Positions 1 to 12,633 of a DNA stretch of 64,000 nucleotides are shown here, piece by piece. The notes under the pieces are model-generated. The model worked only from the letters and a program-made list of their open reading frames with translations. It made no database searches and had not been told where the DNA came from. Numbering within the stretch: position 1 is the stretch's first letter; the number at the start of each line of letters is the position of its first letter. Made by a program: the position numbers and the translations under genes. This DNA is from Isoetes taiwanensis (Eukaryota; Streptophyta; Lycopodiopsida; Isoetales; Isoetaceae), in NCBI GenBank assembly GCA_021234155.1, contig JAJEKV010000064.1:3350001-3414000 (forward strand), written 5' to 3'.

Positions 1-194
1 CCACAATAAAAATAGAGTACTCAAAAACCTTGTAACCTCCTCTAGAACGAACGATTTCTGCTCCGACCCCCATTTTGCGCGTCTTTGTGTAATATAACCT
101 AGCAAAGTATCTAAGATACATTGACAGTAGACACATAAAAAGAGAGTGAGAGCAAAGCTCGCTCCTTCTAAAGGAGGTAACAAGAATTTCGAGA

Positions 195-345
195 AGTCTA
201 TATTGTTTGCCACTGAGAATATAAGGCCTGGTGACAAACAAAAGAGACTAAGCCAGGATAAAAGAGATTGGGAAGTCTCAATGCCTTTACTCGTCAAACA
301 GAAAACGAAAGAGCGATTTGGAAGTCTCGATGCTTTTACTATGAG
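195..345. repeat. dispersed repeat fragment, related to 51058-51180
   Basis: This stretch shares a diverged block with 51058-51180: TATATTGTTTGC, then AAAGAGACTAAGCC and GGATRAAAGAGA. It ends in two GGAAGTCTCRATGC motifs. The same GCATCGAG...TTCCCAA edge bounds the foldback elements at 24650 and 25050, so it is probably a fragment of one MITE-like family. No gene is visible in 1-549. Confidence 0.45.
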
Positions 346-549
346 CACTACTCGATCCTTTGATAACATCATTACACCTTGTTTGAAATAACGTCATTAT
401 ACCCGCCATTCACAAAATGATACAGGTCAAAATTTGGCATGTCTAAACAGGTAATATCTCATTTTCATTGGTCATTTGGATCAATATAATCACCCTGCGG
501 CCCTGGAGGTGGTGGTAAGAACTGGTTAATGTCTGGCACTGTCTCTCCT

Positions 550-870
550 TCACGCGGCTCCTCCACCCCCCTCCACAATTCCATCTCGCGAAAGGTTTGA
601 AAAGTGTGCATCGCCCATCCCTCTCCCGGCGGTCAAATGTGGTAACGGCGGCATGCGACCTTGCATATTAAATATGGCATATTGTAACTCGGGGAAAAAT
701 CCATCCGTCTTGCAAGGTTGGACGAAGCGGCTTTGCAACATCCAATCAAGAACACATCGCATGTGCATACGATGCCCACACCCTAGAGTGTACCAGCCCA
801 CGTGTCGTTGTCACCACAAAATTGGCAATGTCTCAGAATCAACAACCTTTAGCTCTTCCCTAATCGACTC
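550..870 (-). pseudogene. possible RING-type zinc-finger fragment
   Basis: On the minus strand an 83-codon frame contains a CGHRMHMRC motif followed about 20 residues later by another Cys (VQPCKT). A CQFC pair lies just upstream in another frame. Cys-x-His-x3-His/Met-x2-Cys spacing is the core of RING E3 ligases, so this may be a frameshifted RING domain. The second Cys pair is incomplete, and no substrate-binding domain is seen. It could equally be a chance match. Nothing recognisable surrounds it on either side (870-2180), apart from a basic 68-residue minus-strand ORF at 1313-1519 that I cannot assign. Confidence 0.22.
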
Positions 871-2183
871 TCATACAAATACTCGCGAGGGAGATAGGAT
901 ATCGATTTGCTCCAAGTCACCCTAAAAGGGTCGAGTCTAACGATTTGGTCAAATTGCGCAAGTGCTCGTTGTTTTCTCTAAGGACCGTTGCCTCCTGTTT
1001 AATGCCGCTAGTTGCCGTTTAGCGTCCTCTAATTCAGTGGCCATCTTATCATACCCATCGCACGGTCCTTCAAGCGAATATTCTCCTCGAGAAAGTGTCG
1101 GGGTTCCGACTTCTCTCATTCTCTAGTTGGGCCCGAATATCCACAAGGTCATTCACGGCTCCGGTAGCGGCTACCCCTATCACCTCCAAAAGTTGGATAG
1201 CGTCAAGAACAAGGTATGTAATGGTGATGGGCTCACCATGTGGCCCTCTCGCTATCTTCCGATAGCTTGACCCTCTTCGTCTTTGCCACTACCGCTTCCT
1301 TGCCTCCATTTCCTACTCCCATAATTTACGGGCACTTCCTTCACAAGCTTCGTAGTATACTTGCTGCATAAAACTCTTACTAAACTCACCGTTGTGGGGT
1401 AAATGTCCCTTCACTTGGACATGACGCTTTCGAGTGCTTTTTGCTCGAACCACGGCATTCTTGCACTCGTGAGCCTTATACTTACCCCCGCCTACTAGGC
1501 CACTCACTTTCAAACTCATTCTTGTCCAAATTTGTGATTACATCGCCGTAGTCCGCTCCACTTGGACAATAGCCCCCCCGCCAGCTACATTATGCACCCT
1601 GCGTGATGGTGCAATTATCCCTCTTTGAAACTTCATCCATCGCGACGCAACCTTCTTAACTCTGGCTGCGATGCGAAACTCATTCCTTGCATGTAATTCG
1701 CCGCTCTCCATTTGCCGAGCGGTGACATCTCAAGCTCGTTCTCCAACCCTTGATGCCAAGGAGATCGAGTAGAGGGGGTCCTCAAATTAGAGGGAACCGA
1801 AAATCCATGCTGATCCTCCCCGCCTCGACGACGCGACCGACATTCCGCGGTGTCGATTCAATTCTTCGATCTCCGTTTCGTGGGACATAATTTGGACTCT
1901 TGACTTCTATAGGTGCACTTGGACCGACTTGTATAGGTGTGCTTTGACTTCTTGTCTTTATAATGTTCGTTAGCTGCGACATATAAAAAAGCATAGAATA
2001 AATAACACAAAAAACACACGAAAAGGAAAACTAAGCTACACAACACACATAGACAATAATCTTTCATGTAGCATCAGACAATAATCTTTCATTTAATGAA
2101 TTTAGTTGGAATATTATGTAATACAAGGATGTTTGAATGTAAGTGAATATGCACGCTTAGGCGTGACTAGGACCAAGCTTGGT

Positions 2184-3681
2184 CTAATGCATCGCCGCCA
2201 CCTCGCCAAGTTGAAGAATCCAATCTGATTCCAATTGTGGCCTCGCGCACGAATTGAGAGCAATGAAAATCGCCCGCATTGTGTCAAGTAGCTGGGCCAT
2301 ATCAAATTTTCGTGTTTTGTCCCTCATTGGCGACTCAACGCAATGTTTCAAATAGTCGCACATTCTCCGATGCTTGCCTTGTTGCTCCAAGTTTCCTATT
2401 GACTCCATGTAGGAGTACTTACTAGCAAAGTCAGCTAAGTAGTAGACAATGTACGCTGCCCCGTGTAAATCAAAGTCAACCCTTGCAGGCACTGTCTTCG
2501 AGCCACTACCAAAAAAAAGATCATCATGCATATATGGATGCCTGGCCCTTTCCATCTCAATTCTTTTCTTACCTTCGCCATCCATACCCTTGTAATGCCA
2601 TCGTTTTACCTCCACTGTCTCGTGGATCAACCTGGATTCACCCCAATCACAAATGCCAATGTACGATACGAGGATTAATACATCCCTTCTCCTTTCCATA
2701 ATCAAAATGGAGCAATATATTGCCCGGATGCAAGTCCATATGCAAATATCTTTCTTGATGGAGCTTTCGTAGCCCGCTACAGAATGACATTGCTAAGTCC
2801 CCAACCCTAGAGGCAACAAATAATTCTTTCTTTCTGCGCTCCTCAAGCAGCCTCAAGTCCGTCTCAACTCTGGGGACAGCTCCCAACTTCTTAAATGCAA
2901 GCTCTGCAAAGGCATTGGACCCATGACTTGTAAAGAAGGTTGCCAACGAACCTCCATTCCAAAAAGGGAAAATTAAGCCTTGTCTTTCTAGGCCGGTTGT
3001 GCTACCAATGCAGCGTATTATACACCCGTGCCTAACTTGCATTCCCCGACTCCCTCATGTTCTTCAAAGATAGCTTCCACTAACTTATTGAGTTCGTACT
3101 ATCTTTGAAAATTATTATGTTGAAGTTTTACACAATAAGGTTCATCTTTAATAAAACTAGACCCTAAAATATTGCACTTATACACTGCACCATATGAACC
3201 GGAACCAATTAATCTACCATGGCAAACCAAGTAGTCTTGGCATCTGCTCTTCTACGAGCTTCCCACTCCCTATCTGTCTCACCAGGACGTTTGGCTTTTA
3301 TGGTTTGCGCCAACACTTTCTTAACAAGATGGGGGGGTTGATGGGCCTCTTTCTTCAATTTTCTGTTGGTCCACGCCGCATTCCATGTGCTGGCTTTTTC
3401 TTTCAACTCTAGCCTCAAGCGATGACTACTCAAATTTGCAACTTCGCGGATCATATTGCGGTAGTGCGGCTAATATTACCCACTATCCATGTATACCTCT
3501 CTTGCTCACTCTTTTCAGGGTCTAGCTCCATCATTCGAAGCTTAAAAGCCCTCTCGGCATCTTTTACCAGCCCTGCATGGTAGTCTAGCCATCCTTCCTC
3601 ACTGCTAGTAATCAATTCCAAATCCTGAGCTGAGGCATTGCACAGCCGATTACACAACCAGTTCATGAAATCTGGTCTCAA
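2184..3681 (-). pseudogene. protein kinase pseudogene
   Basis: Protein kinase homology runs across several minus-strand frames. In order it shows a helical charged N-terminal part (3209-3681), a glycine loop GSGSYGAVYK (about 3205-3225) followed by CVKLQ with the ATP-site Lys, a catalytic loop HMDLHPGNILL (about 2720-2760), and a metal-binding CDWGES in place of DFG (about 2640-2660), then an activation-segment-like part (DLHGAAYIVYYLADF). The HxDLHPGNILL loop is typical of a Ser/Thr kinase-like family. Frames change near 3452, 3040 and 2672, and a TAG lies downstream of the CVKLQ Lys, so the copy looks broken; unrecognised introns could explain part of this. The residues needed for catalysis are still visible. 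The partner and pathway cannot be inferred, and no neighbouring gene helps. Confidence 0.6.
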
Positions 3682-3689
3682 AGTAGACC

Positions 3690-4909
3690 ATGCTTGTTGT
3701 GGTCTACTTTTTTACGTGGCAATCTTTGCAGAAGATGACTTCAGTTGCGACTCAGAGTAGCTTTGTGTTTGAGACGCCAATGCCTCTACCGGGTTGCGGC
3801 TCTATCCGAGACACTAATGCCACATTTGGTTGCAAGTTAACTTCGCTCTCTCTTACGAAGTCATACTTCTTGTTTTAAGGGATTGTCTAGCAGGCTAGCA
3901 AAATGCGACTCCGCGATAATACGCAACTGACAACAGCAACACCTACAAGTCAAGCAAAGATAAAACTTTCAATTTAGTGCTTAGCACATGAGGGTAAATC
4001 AACTCACTTTAACCAAAACAAAACACTAATTTTATGCTTCCTACACTAAGACCCTAACATGAGTATGTATGTGCAAGGCCAAGGATAGGGTAACAAATAA
4101 AAGGACCAAAAACACGATTTATGATCTATAGCCCGCCTACTTCCAAAATGCAAGGCTAGCAAGTTTTAAATGCATTGCACTTGTCCTAGGTCACGCTTTT
4201 TTCAAAAGGCGAGACCAATCGAATGCTTATCAAAACATCGCCCGGTTCCTATATTAGTGTCGGACTTTCATCAACAACACCATCGGGGAACTAGGGTGTG
4301 AATTGATAAAACATTCTCCTAACCCTTAATAAAAGTACAACGACACCTTCGACAATCAGCGTGACCAAGGCCAACAAGCGGCGTCGGCGAGGGTTATACT
4401 CTTACTAAAGGAAGACCCTAGTTGCCTTAAGCTTCAAAGAATTGCCACCCACCCTCAAGCATGGCGCAAATAAATCGCGGCAATACCGGGCAAAGGGCAT
4501 GCCTATGCTCTTGGCAACACACAACCCTAAAAAGCCCTCTCGGTTGTTGTTTAAGGGAAGGCAACCAATTTTTCTTTTTCTTTTTTTTTTTTTTTTTTTT
4601 TTACTTGCTTAAATTATTATTTTTTTTATTTGCTTAAATTATTATTATTATTTTTTTTTTTTCTAAAATAGGCCAAGCTCAGCCTCTGAGAACAAGGCAC
4701 TCACCATCGTTTCGCCCCTTACGGGGGGGCAACAGCGAGGGCCTAATCTGCTGGACCTAACCCGGCCTACCTATCAAAAAAAACAAAAAAACCCTAAAAA
4801 CTAAGAAAAACAAAAAAAAAGGTTTTGGGTGGCAAATTGCAAGGTTGGCGCGAGGAAATACCTTGTTTTTATAAAAACTGAATCGCTACCGCTTGAATAT
4901 ATAAAAAAT
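3690..4909. other. no gene seen; T-rich low-complexity tracts
   Basis: No supported gene. The stretch contains long poly-T runs (about 4577-4602, 4621-4660) and A-rich sequence up to 4820. The short ORFs here lack any family motif. Confidence 0.5.
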
Positions 4910-5165
4910 TTCACAGACGCTGAAAACTTGGTTCACGACGCGAAAACTTTTTCAGCGTCTGCGAACGCGTGAAAACCAATCAGTCGCGAACAGCCCGGTT
5001 TTTGGCGTCAAAAAAAATAAAGCGTCTGCGAAAAACTTTCGGCGTCGCTGAACCGAAGTTTTCAGACGCCGAAAAGTCGGACCAGACTTTTGCGCGTAGA
5101 AATTCAGATTTCGGCGTCTGCCAAGAAGTTTTTTCACAGACGCTTTTGCGAAGCTTTCACAGTCT
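4910..5165. repeat. cluster of GGCGTCTG/CAGACGCC short inverted repeats
   Basis: The octamer-like core GCGTCTG and its complement CAGACGC recur at least seven times in about 250 bp, flanked by AAAACTTT/GAAAA. Inverted pairs such as TTCGGCGTC...GACGCCGAA can fold. The small ORFs on both strands here are by-products of the repeat. Confidence 0.6.
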
Positions 5166-5174
5166 GTAAATTTT

Positions 5175-5250
5175 TTTCCGGCCGGCGAGGTTTTTATACG
5201 TTAAATACGTATTTTATTAAAAAATACGTATTTTTTGACTTTATACGTCA
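5175..5250. repeat. TACGTA-centred palindromes
   Basis: AAATACGTATTT occurs twice and TATACGT twice more within 70 bp, forming overlapping AT-rich dyads immediately upstream of the ORF at 5235. A regulatory role is not demonstrated. Confidence 0.5.
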
Positions 5251-5645
5251 GGAATTTTAATTTTGTACGTACAGAACCTATCCCTGGTCATGACAGCAGC
5301 CCTCTTTATGAGAATTTCAGATTTGAGACATGTATACCAGCTGAAAATACAGGTGAGCATGATCTTTACATGCTTCAAAAGGAGAAATTTGTTTTCTTTG
5401 ATGATTTGGCACCACATTGTGAGCTAGAATTGCTAATTTTTGATGATTTGATGAATGAAGTGTGCATAGAATGGTTCAGACCTGAGTTTCAGCGTTGTGA
5501 CAGTCCAAAGAAGTCTAAGAATCAAAGAAAACTACTTCCTTGCATGTTAGAGCATGGAAGTGTAAAAGAGTTGAGTAAATTTGAGCATGACTATGTGATA
5601 GAAGATGGGATATTGGACATGAGCAAAGACTTTATCTCAAGATAA
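5235..5645 (+). CDS. unassigned 136-codon ORF
   Basis: This open frame has plausible codon composition and is acidic in its centre (FFDDLAPHCELELLIFDDLMNE). It then has a basic KKSKNQRK patch and an acidic C-terminus. I recognise no domain. The first Met lies inside the TACGTA palindromes, so the real start may be an internal Met or an upstream exon. It could be an exon remnant of a transposon gene or chance. There is no signal peptide or membrane segment. Confidence 0.25.
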   Translation: MTLYVRNFNFVRTEPIPGHDSSPLYENFRFETCIPAENTGEHDLYMLQKEKFVFFDDLAPHCELELLIFDDLMNEVCIEWFRPEFQRCDSPKKSKNQRKLLPCMLEHGSVKELSKFEHDYVIEDGILDMSKDFISR

Positions 5646-5649
5646 TGCG

Positions 5650-7307
5650 GCAGCCAAAGATGTTCCCTCTGAGGTTTGTTTGCACCATTTGGGATCAATA
5701 AGTTAGCTGGGATATGTCGGTTTAGCAAGTTCTATTACATTACATCAGATTTTGCCACATTGGTATGCTAGTGCGATCATATTTGAGCGGCTTGTTGGAT
5801 TGTGGCTTGTTCTTTGGCCACACTTTTTCTTTGTTATTACATGCTTTGAGCATTCTCCTATTTGGAAGATGCTTACTTGATAGAATTGGAGTTGGTTGAA
5901 GCATGCATCCATCCAAAAATGTAGTCCAAGGCAAGGCATTGCTCCTTGACATTACATTAGCATGTTTATGGCTGAGAAGACCAGCCATTTTTCTTGTTTT
6001 GGCGAGTTCACATCACACTCACACACTTCTCACTTCATTTGCACACTCACATTCCATATCTTCCATCCCATACTCATCATTACACGTACAAGTATAATAC
6101 ATATTTTGTACACGAACAAGTGTAATGGATATTTTGTGTGAATGTCTTGTATTTTGGATCTATGTGAGGTAAGAGTATTTTTGCTTAGGTGTAATTGAAA
6201 CTAGGGACTGCTTGCGGAAAAAGTGGAGGTCGAAGAGCACACCGTTACACTATACGCAGGTATGATACATCACATAATATTCATTCTTACAGATCATTAC
6301 ATACTACATCCTTACATAGTTCATAGGTGCTCATATCATTATTATATCCTTAACAGATACAGTAGTCATCACTGATTCACTCATCATCAACACCTGCTAA
6401 GGTGATGCCTGTTGCCCCCAAAGGGCAACATACATACTAATCATTGGTTTATGCTTGAAGATTAGGTCAAAGTTTGGAAGACCTTGATAGGGGACATTGA
6501 TGTTGAAGTCAAATTTGGGAAAAGAGAACTTATTTTGAAGTCAAACTATGCACTAGAAGACTCTGGGTTGACTAAAGATTGGAAGATGTTTTTTAAAGAT
6601 TGGAAGTCATTATAGTTGAAGTTTGGAAGATTCCATGGTATTTATATCTCAAGTTCTTAGCCATTGTTGCCAAATACCCCTTATAACCATGTTCCCATTT
6701 TTTAACCCTTACATCCGTACTTTCACTAAGGAGCTTCCATTTTCCTTTCATTTTCATTGCCACCTTCATTTTGCCATTTATATTACTTCCTACCATGGCT
6801 CTCGTGTGTTTCATATATTGGTCTCTTGCTACATTGAAGGGAATCCATGCCTTGGGTCAACACCCCATATAGCCCAAGCCTTATGAAAATTTGGGATTCA
6901 CAAAACCCACCAAGCTAAAACTTGTGTTCAAAATTCTATGGTGGTAGCCTTGTTTAAAATGCCAATCCTCCCTTATTTTCGATTATTCAACCTTGAAAAC
7001 CATTGGAATAATGCATAAATACGGATATACAGTGGCAAATACATAAAAGAAATATGAAAATACTCAGCCACCGTATCGTGGAAATAAGCCACGAACCCTA
7101 TCCCATGGAACTTAGCTTGAATCACGCCTGAATCGATGCCATGAGCTCTGCAACCTATCTATTCTTGGATTCCCGCACATTATCTACCCAACAAGCCTAA
7201 ATTTAAGACCTAATATTCTGGAACCGTTAATGCTAAGAATAAATACATGGGAAACATCTACAGAAGTTTCGAAGGCCCAGAAGTATTGAAGCGTCCATTA
7301 CCATTGC
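5650..7307. other. no gene seen
   Basis: AT-rich sequence with only short ORFs lacking recognisable motifs. I see no repeat family apart from short runs. It ends at the left target duplication of the copia element. Confidence 0.5.
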
Positions 7308-7312
7308 AGTGC

Positions 7313-7847
7313 TGTTAGAATCAAAAAGCTTTGAGTCTGGGAATTGAACACAGAAAATAACCAAGTTCAATCTTCTCCCTTACACCTTCTTTATATCCAC
7401 AAAGGATCTCCCTGCACAAATCGAATTGATGCCCACACAGAATACTACGTAACCGGACTCTTTGCCGGAACCACCACACGGGATATAAAATAAAGCAATC
7501 TATAACCAAATCTGATAGCTTACGGTAGAAATCCGGCACCTTACGGCCAAGAATCCGGCAGCTTAGAGCGAGGAATCCCGTGACTTAGAGCGGAACCACG
7601 ACTCGGCTTCACCAACCCAACACGTCTTGACCAAAAGGCCCGGTTCGGCGTCGACCTTTTTTCGACTGCTTTAAAAACAAAACCCCCCCGTTCTCTTCCC
7701 TGTTTTTTTCCCTGTGTCCTTTTCGTCTAATTTTCCCTCTTTTTATTCTTTTCCTTCATGCAAAACCCATGTATAAATGTCAACCAAGTGTAATGTAAAC
7801 TAATTGCCATCTGTTCAAATTTATTACTTAGGCATGTAGTTCTAACA
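7313..7847 (-). repeat. copia 3' LTR
   Basis: About 535 bp with TG...CA ends, matched by 12104-12633. Because the element lies on the minus strand, this left-hand copy is the 3' LTR. The two LTRs differ by scattered substitutions and small indels, so the insertion is not very recent. Confidence 0.92.
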
Positions 7848-7864
7848 ATCTCCCCCTCATGCCT
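7848..7864 (-). other. polypurine tract of the copia element
   Basis: On the minus strand the sequence immediately before the 3' LTR is GGCATGAGGGGGAGAT, a polypurine tract, the usual plus-strand DNA primer site. Confidence 0.75.
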
Positions 7865-8002
7865 AAGTGGTAATAGCTCCAACTTCTTCTATTCCTAAAT
7901 CCTTTTGAAATACTTTAAACTTAGATTCTGCTAATGCTTTTGTAAGAATGTCAGCACACTGTATCTCAGTAGGTCTATACAAGACACTTATTTCTCCATT
8001 CT

Positions 8003-9285
8003 TTACTTGATCATTACAAAGTGATTATGTAGCTCAATATGCTTTGTTCTTTCATGTAAATTTGGATTCTTAGTCATGGCAATACAACTTGTACTATCGC
8101 AATATAATGATGTTGGCACCTCTTGAATAATTCCTAACTCTGCTAGAAGTCGCCTAAGCCAGACAATTTCTCTAGATGCAAGAGACACCGCTGCATATTC
8201 AGCTTCTGCTGTAGAAAGTGCAATAGAGGTTTGTTTCTTACTTTTCCAAGAGATAGCAGACCCTCCTAGCAAGCAGGCATATCCAGACCTTGACTTACGA
8301 GTGTCTTGATCACTTCCCCAATCTGCATCTGCAAAGCCTTCAAGTAATAATCTTATACCATGTTTACGTCTGAATACAAGACCATAGTTCTGAGTGCCTT
8401 TCAAAAATCTTAAAATACGTTTCGCACATTTCCAGTGGCCTTCACCAGGATTATTTAGAAATTGACTTAACATATTCACTCCATATGAAATATCAGGACG
8501 TGTACAAACTGATACGTATTGGAGACATCCAATAAGCTCTCTATAAGGTCGATTCATCATGATATGCTTTTCTTCTTTTGTTTTGGGACACATCTCAGAG
8601 CTGATTCTTTGCCCAGTTGCTACTGGAGTATTTGCCGATTTGCATTCTGTCATCCCAAATCTTTTAAGCATGCCTAAAATATTTCTTTTTTGAGTAATAG
8701 CTATGAATCCCTTCTCTTTATCTCTATGAATTTCCATACCTAATAACTGCTTAAGTTCCCCCAAGTCTGTCATTTGAAACCTTTTATTCAGAATATCTTT
8801 GCAATGCTTTAAACAATCAATATCGTTAGCAGCCATTACGCAATCATCTACATATACTGCAATTATGCAAAAGTATTCATTTTCCCTATAGATATAGACA
8901 TTCCCATCCATATTTAATTTTCCAAAACCATGTGTTTTCAAGTGATTATCAATACATACATACCACTGACGTGGAGCTTGTCTTAGGCCATACACTGCCT
9001 TCTGTAATTTCCACACCTTATCTCCATCAACTTCGTATCCAGGAGGCTGCTCCATATAAATTTCTTCATCAGTGCGCATTTAAAAATCGTGCTAACATCC
9101 ATATGATGCAACTCTAAGTTGTGCATATTAGCAATAGCCATAATTGCTCTGACACTTGTTAATTTAACAATCGGGGAGAAAGTTTCATCATAATCAATAC
9201 CTTCCTTTTGAGTAAATCCTTTCGCTACTAGTCTGGCTTTAAATTTCTGCGTTTGCCCATCATTTTGTTTAATTCTAAAATCCAT
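8003..9285 (-). pseudogene. pol: copia reverse transcriptase and RNase H
   Basis: Copies retrotransposon RNA into DNA. Visible motifs are [22 protein letters not shown] and MDVSTIFK (RT palm start) in the 8983-9285 frame, then [23 protein letters not shown], the YVDD catalytic box (AVYVDDCVMAAN), and PYRELIGCLQYVSVCTRPDI. RNase H follows with ADADWG, STAEAEY and LYCDSTSCIAM, near the end of the polyprotein. The ORF break between about 8983 and 9079 marks a frameshift. Catalytic aspartates are retained. Family assignment is certain; activity is not expected. Confidence 0.92.
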
Positions 9286-9346
9286 TTATTCCCAACAACA
9301 TTCTGTTAGTAGGTCTCGTCAACCGGTTTATATGTTTCTGTCACGA

Positions 9347-10500
9347 TCAAAAGAGCTTAAGTGCATTCATTGCATCTTTCCATTTATCTGAATCCAGACT
9401 TTCTACGGCTTCACTATAGTTATTCGGGGTATCAATTTCTAACACAGACATAAGAGCAGGAATTACCTGTTCACTTTCCTCTGTATCTTCTGCGCATTCA
9501 TCAGTACTTTTCCTAGTACTTCTTCCAGTCTCATCCCTTCCATATTGTGAAGTATCAAAAGATATCCCTTCTCTAAGCAATTCAGCTTCAGTCCTTCTCC
9601 TACGTCTTATTGTCTCGGAGTTGGTTCCCGCCGTTATGTATGCATGCACACGCAGTGCAGTGCAGCACGAGGCAACCCTTCCTGTTCAGCTTCTTCTTCT
9701 GCTTGATTGACAATGGTTCTTTCTTCCTCATCATCAAAATAATCTATCGGTTCCCAGTTAACATCTTTATCTGCATCTTTATCTGCACCTCGATCTTGTT
9801 TGTTAGTACTTAAAAAACGATCTTTGTATAATATATTTTCAAAAGCGACATCTCGACTTACAATTATCGCCTTTTTATTTGGATCATAGAGCCTATACCC
9901 TTTTGATTCCTTATCGTATCCAACAAAATATGTTTCTCTGCTTCTATCATCCAATTTTGATATATTGTCAGCTATTACCTTTGAATATGCTAAACAACCA
10001 AAGACTTTGAAGTGTTTTACCGATTGACGTTTGCCTGTCCATAACTCATCTGGAATCTGACCATTTAAGGCTTTGCTTGAAATTTTATTTTGAACATAGA
10101 ATCACGATTTTCTGACTTACGCCCACAAAAACTTTGGAAGACCTGCATGCTTTAACATAGCTCGTGCTGCTTCCATTACTGTTCGATTTTTTCTTTCAGA
10201 GACACCATTCTGCTGAGGAGTACCTCTACAAGTTAATTGTCTTTTGATTCCTGTTTCTAAACAAAATCTTTTAAATTCATCGATAAGTACTCTCCCCCCT
10301 CTATCGATCTTAAACATTTTAGTTTAGCTTTTGTTTCACGTTCTACTTACGCAAGATAAGCTTTAAATGAGTTGAAAACGACTTTTATGAGTTAAGAAGT
10401 ACCACTTAGCTTTTCTTGTGTAGTCATCAATAAAAGACACAAAATAGTATTTTCCACTAGCACTTCTAACTCTCATAGGCCCCACATACATCCGAATGGA
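9347..10500 (-). pseudogene. pol: copia integrase core and C-terminal region
   Basis: The core is visible as TCRGTPQQNGVSERKNRTVMEAARAML (10117-10317), the region carrying the last catalytic acidic residue of the integrase. The C-terminal domain shows the family block CYFVGYD-like ETYFVGYDKESKGYRLYDP (9634-9954) with VSRDVAFEN. A linker (9347-9649) leads to RT. Frames change several times, so the product is broken. Confidence 0.88.
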
Positions 10501-10506
10501 CTAGGG

Positions 10507-11259
10507 CTAATTTTCATTTACCCGTTCACCCTTCATGGGAAAGGGTTTTCTACTTTGCTTGCCCAACATGCATCCATGACACGGAGTGCTTTCTTCACTA
10601 TTATCTGCAAAATCTAAACCATCCAATAGCTTGTGTTTTCTCATAAACATTATATTTTTCAAATTTGTGTGGCCTAATCTTTGATGCCACAATTCCATTG
10701 AGTTTTCCTTTCCAACTTCACTTAATAGAATGTTTATACTTCTAGGACAAAGCTCAAAACGATTTCCAATTCTTTTTGCATATAATACTATTTTTCCATT
10801 ATCATGAACTATGCACATATGCTTGTCAAACAAGACTTTATAATTTTTATCAACTAGATCAGCTACAGAGATTAAGTTTTTTATCATCCCTGGTACACAC
10901 AACACATTATCAATAGTAATAATTTTTCCATTTTCTCCTATGAGTTCTAACACACCACAAGCTTCTACATTTTGGTTTTCTCCATTAGCCATACGCACGC
11001 ATCTGAGCTTACTAGTCTCAAGATTTCTTAATATCTTTGAACTTTGCATCACGGATTTTTCAGCTCCAGAATCTATAACCACAGGGTTAGATACATTTTT
11101 ATCACATAAATTTGATAAAGCATATGATTTTACCTCCTCGGGGAATTTCTTACGATCACAAACACCTATGGTTGGCTTTGAAAAAGTAACATTTTCGGAT
11201 GCACCTCTACTAGAGGATCCCCTAAAACTTCCACGTCCTCTTCCCCTTTTTGTACACAT
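10507..11259 (-). pseudogene. pol: copia protease and pre-integrase zinc domain
   Basis: A 250-codon frame carries the aspartic protease active site VIDSGAEKSVM and ends with the GAG-pre-integrase block LWHQRLGHTNLKN...CHGCMLGKQSRKPF, whose H-H-C-C pattern binds zinc. It follows directly after the gag zinc knuckles, as in other copia elements. The protease would release gag and pol proteins. Confidence 0.9.
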
Positions 11260-12071
11260 ATTGGCCAGATGGCCAGCTCCTCCACAAGCATAGCATGAAC
11301 GTCCTCTGATTTTAGTACAGTTGGGCTTAATATGCCCGGTCTCTCCACAACCATAGCATATTACATCCTTACTTCTACCTCTTCCTCTCCCAAAATATAA
11401 AATACTATCTCCCCCTTGATCATAACTCCTTCTAGCCTCTCTTTTGTAATTTCAGTTTTTGCAATACTTATAGCTTCTTCTTTAGTTCTAGACATAGTGC
11501 GAATTAAAGATGCAAGATTTTCATCATATGCGACAAATACATCTGAAATATAAAGTATTTTTGATTGAGCGTAAAGAGGCGCAAACCCCTTCTAAATCCA
11601 TAAATATTCCATCCATTTTATCAAATAACTCAATCAAATCTTGACCACTTTCATATTTCAACATTCTTAATTCTGTTCCAATTTATGTCTCGAGATGCGG
11701 TTAAATTTTGCTCATATTCATTCAACAAATCGCCACATATCGGTGGATTCATGCTATGAATTGAAGCAATAATACCATAGCCAAGTTTTGAAATGATAAT
11801 ACCTTTTGCTTGAGCTAAATCTCTTGCGGCATCCTTTTGCGGCCTTTCGATTCCCTTTGCTACCTCGGCTTTGATGACTCTCCGGCTTCATTCTTCATAG
11901 AAACCCGCCTTTGCTTCTCTGTTTTTTGAGGTGAGCGGACGGACCAAATCCCCACAGCCCTTACGCTTCCAAAGCTTTTTCAACCTTCATTTTCCATGCT
12001 TGGAAACCAGAACCTCCTTTATATACCTTGACATCAGCAAGTATTGAAGCAACAATCTTATTAGATGCCAT
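11260..12071 (-). pseudogene. gag: copia gag with two CCHC zinc knuckles
   Basis: The coat protein starts near 12071 with MASNKIVASILADVKVYKG, and the core has GFQAWKMKVEKALEA, both usual for plant copia gag. At 11260-11360 two CX2CX4HX4C knuckles are readable (CYGCGETGHIKPNC and CYACGGAGHLANMC), followed by a GRGRGSFRG basic tail. The middle of the gene is frameshifted. Confidence 0.85.
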
Positions 12072-12090
12072 CTCCCTTTTAGACTCAAAA

Positions 12091-12103
12091 TCTCGATACC
12101 GGA
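12091..12103 (-). other. primer binding site of the copia element
   Basis: Directly inside the 5' LTR the minus strand reads TCCGGTATCGAGA, close to the initiator-Met tRNA complement TGGTATCAGAGC but not exact. Assignment rests on position plus partial match. Confidence 0.5.
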
Positions 12104-12633
12104 TGTTAGAATCAAAAAGCTTTGAGTCTGGGAATTGAACCCAGAAAATAACCAAGTTCAATCTTCTCCCTTACACCTTCTTTATATCCACAAAGGATCT
12201 CCCCGCACAAATCGAATTGATGCCCACACGTAATACTACTACGTAACCGGACTACCGCGAGAACCACAGGATATAAAATAAAGCAATATATAACCAAATC
12301 TGATAAACTACGGTAGAAATCCGGCACCTTACAAAGAAGAATCCGGCAGCCTTAGAGCGAGGAATCCGGCGACTTAGAGCGAATTGACGCCCGGCTTCAC
12401 CAACCCAACACGTCTTCAGCAAATCCGGCCAGTTCGACGTCAGCCTTTTCGACCTGCTTTAAAAACAAAACCCCTGTTCTCTTCCTCTGTTTTTCTCCTG
12501 TATCCTTTTCGTCTAATTTTCCCTCTTTTTATTCTTTTCCTTCATGCAAAACCCATGTATAAATGTCAACCAAGTGTAATGTAAACTAATTGCCATCTGT
12601 TCAAATTTATTACTTAGGCATGTAGTTCTAACA
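12104..12633 (-). repeat. copia 5' LTR
   Basis: About 530 bp, TG...CA ends, the partner of 7313-7847. It would hold the promoter of the element; the direction follows from the minus-strand coding order. Confidence 0.92.

Noticed and set aside
4577-4660. Poly-T tract as a retroposon tail
   Set aside because: No recognisable body or flanking duplication beside it; simple low-complexity DNA suffices.
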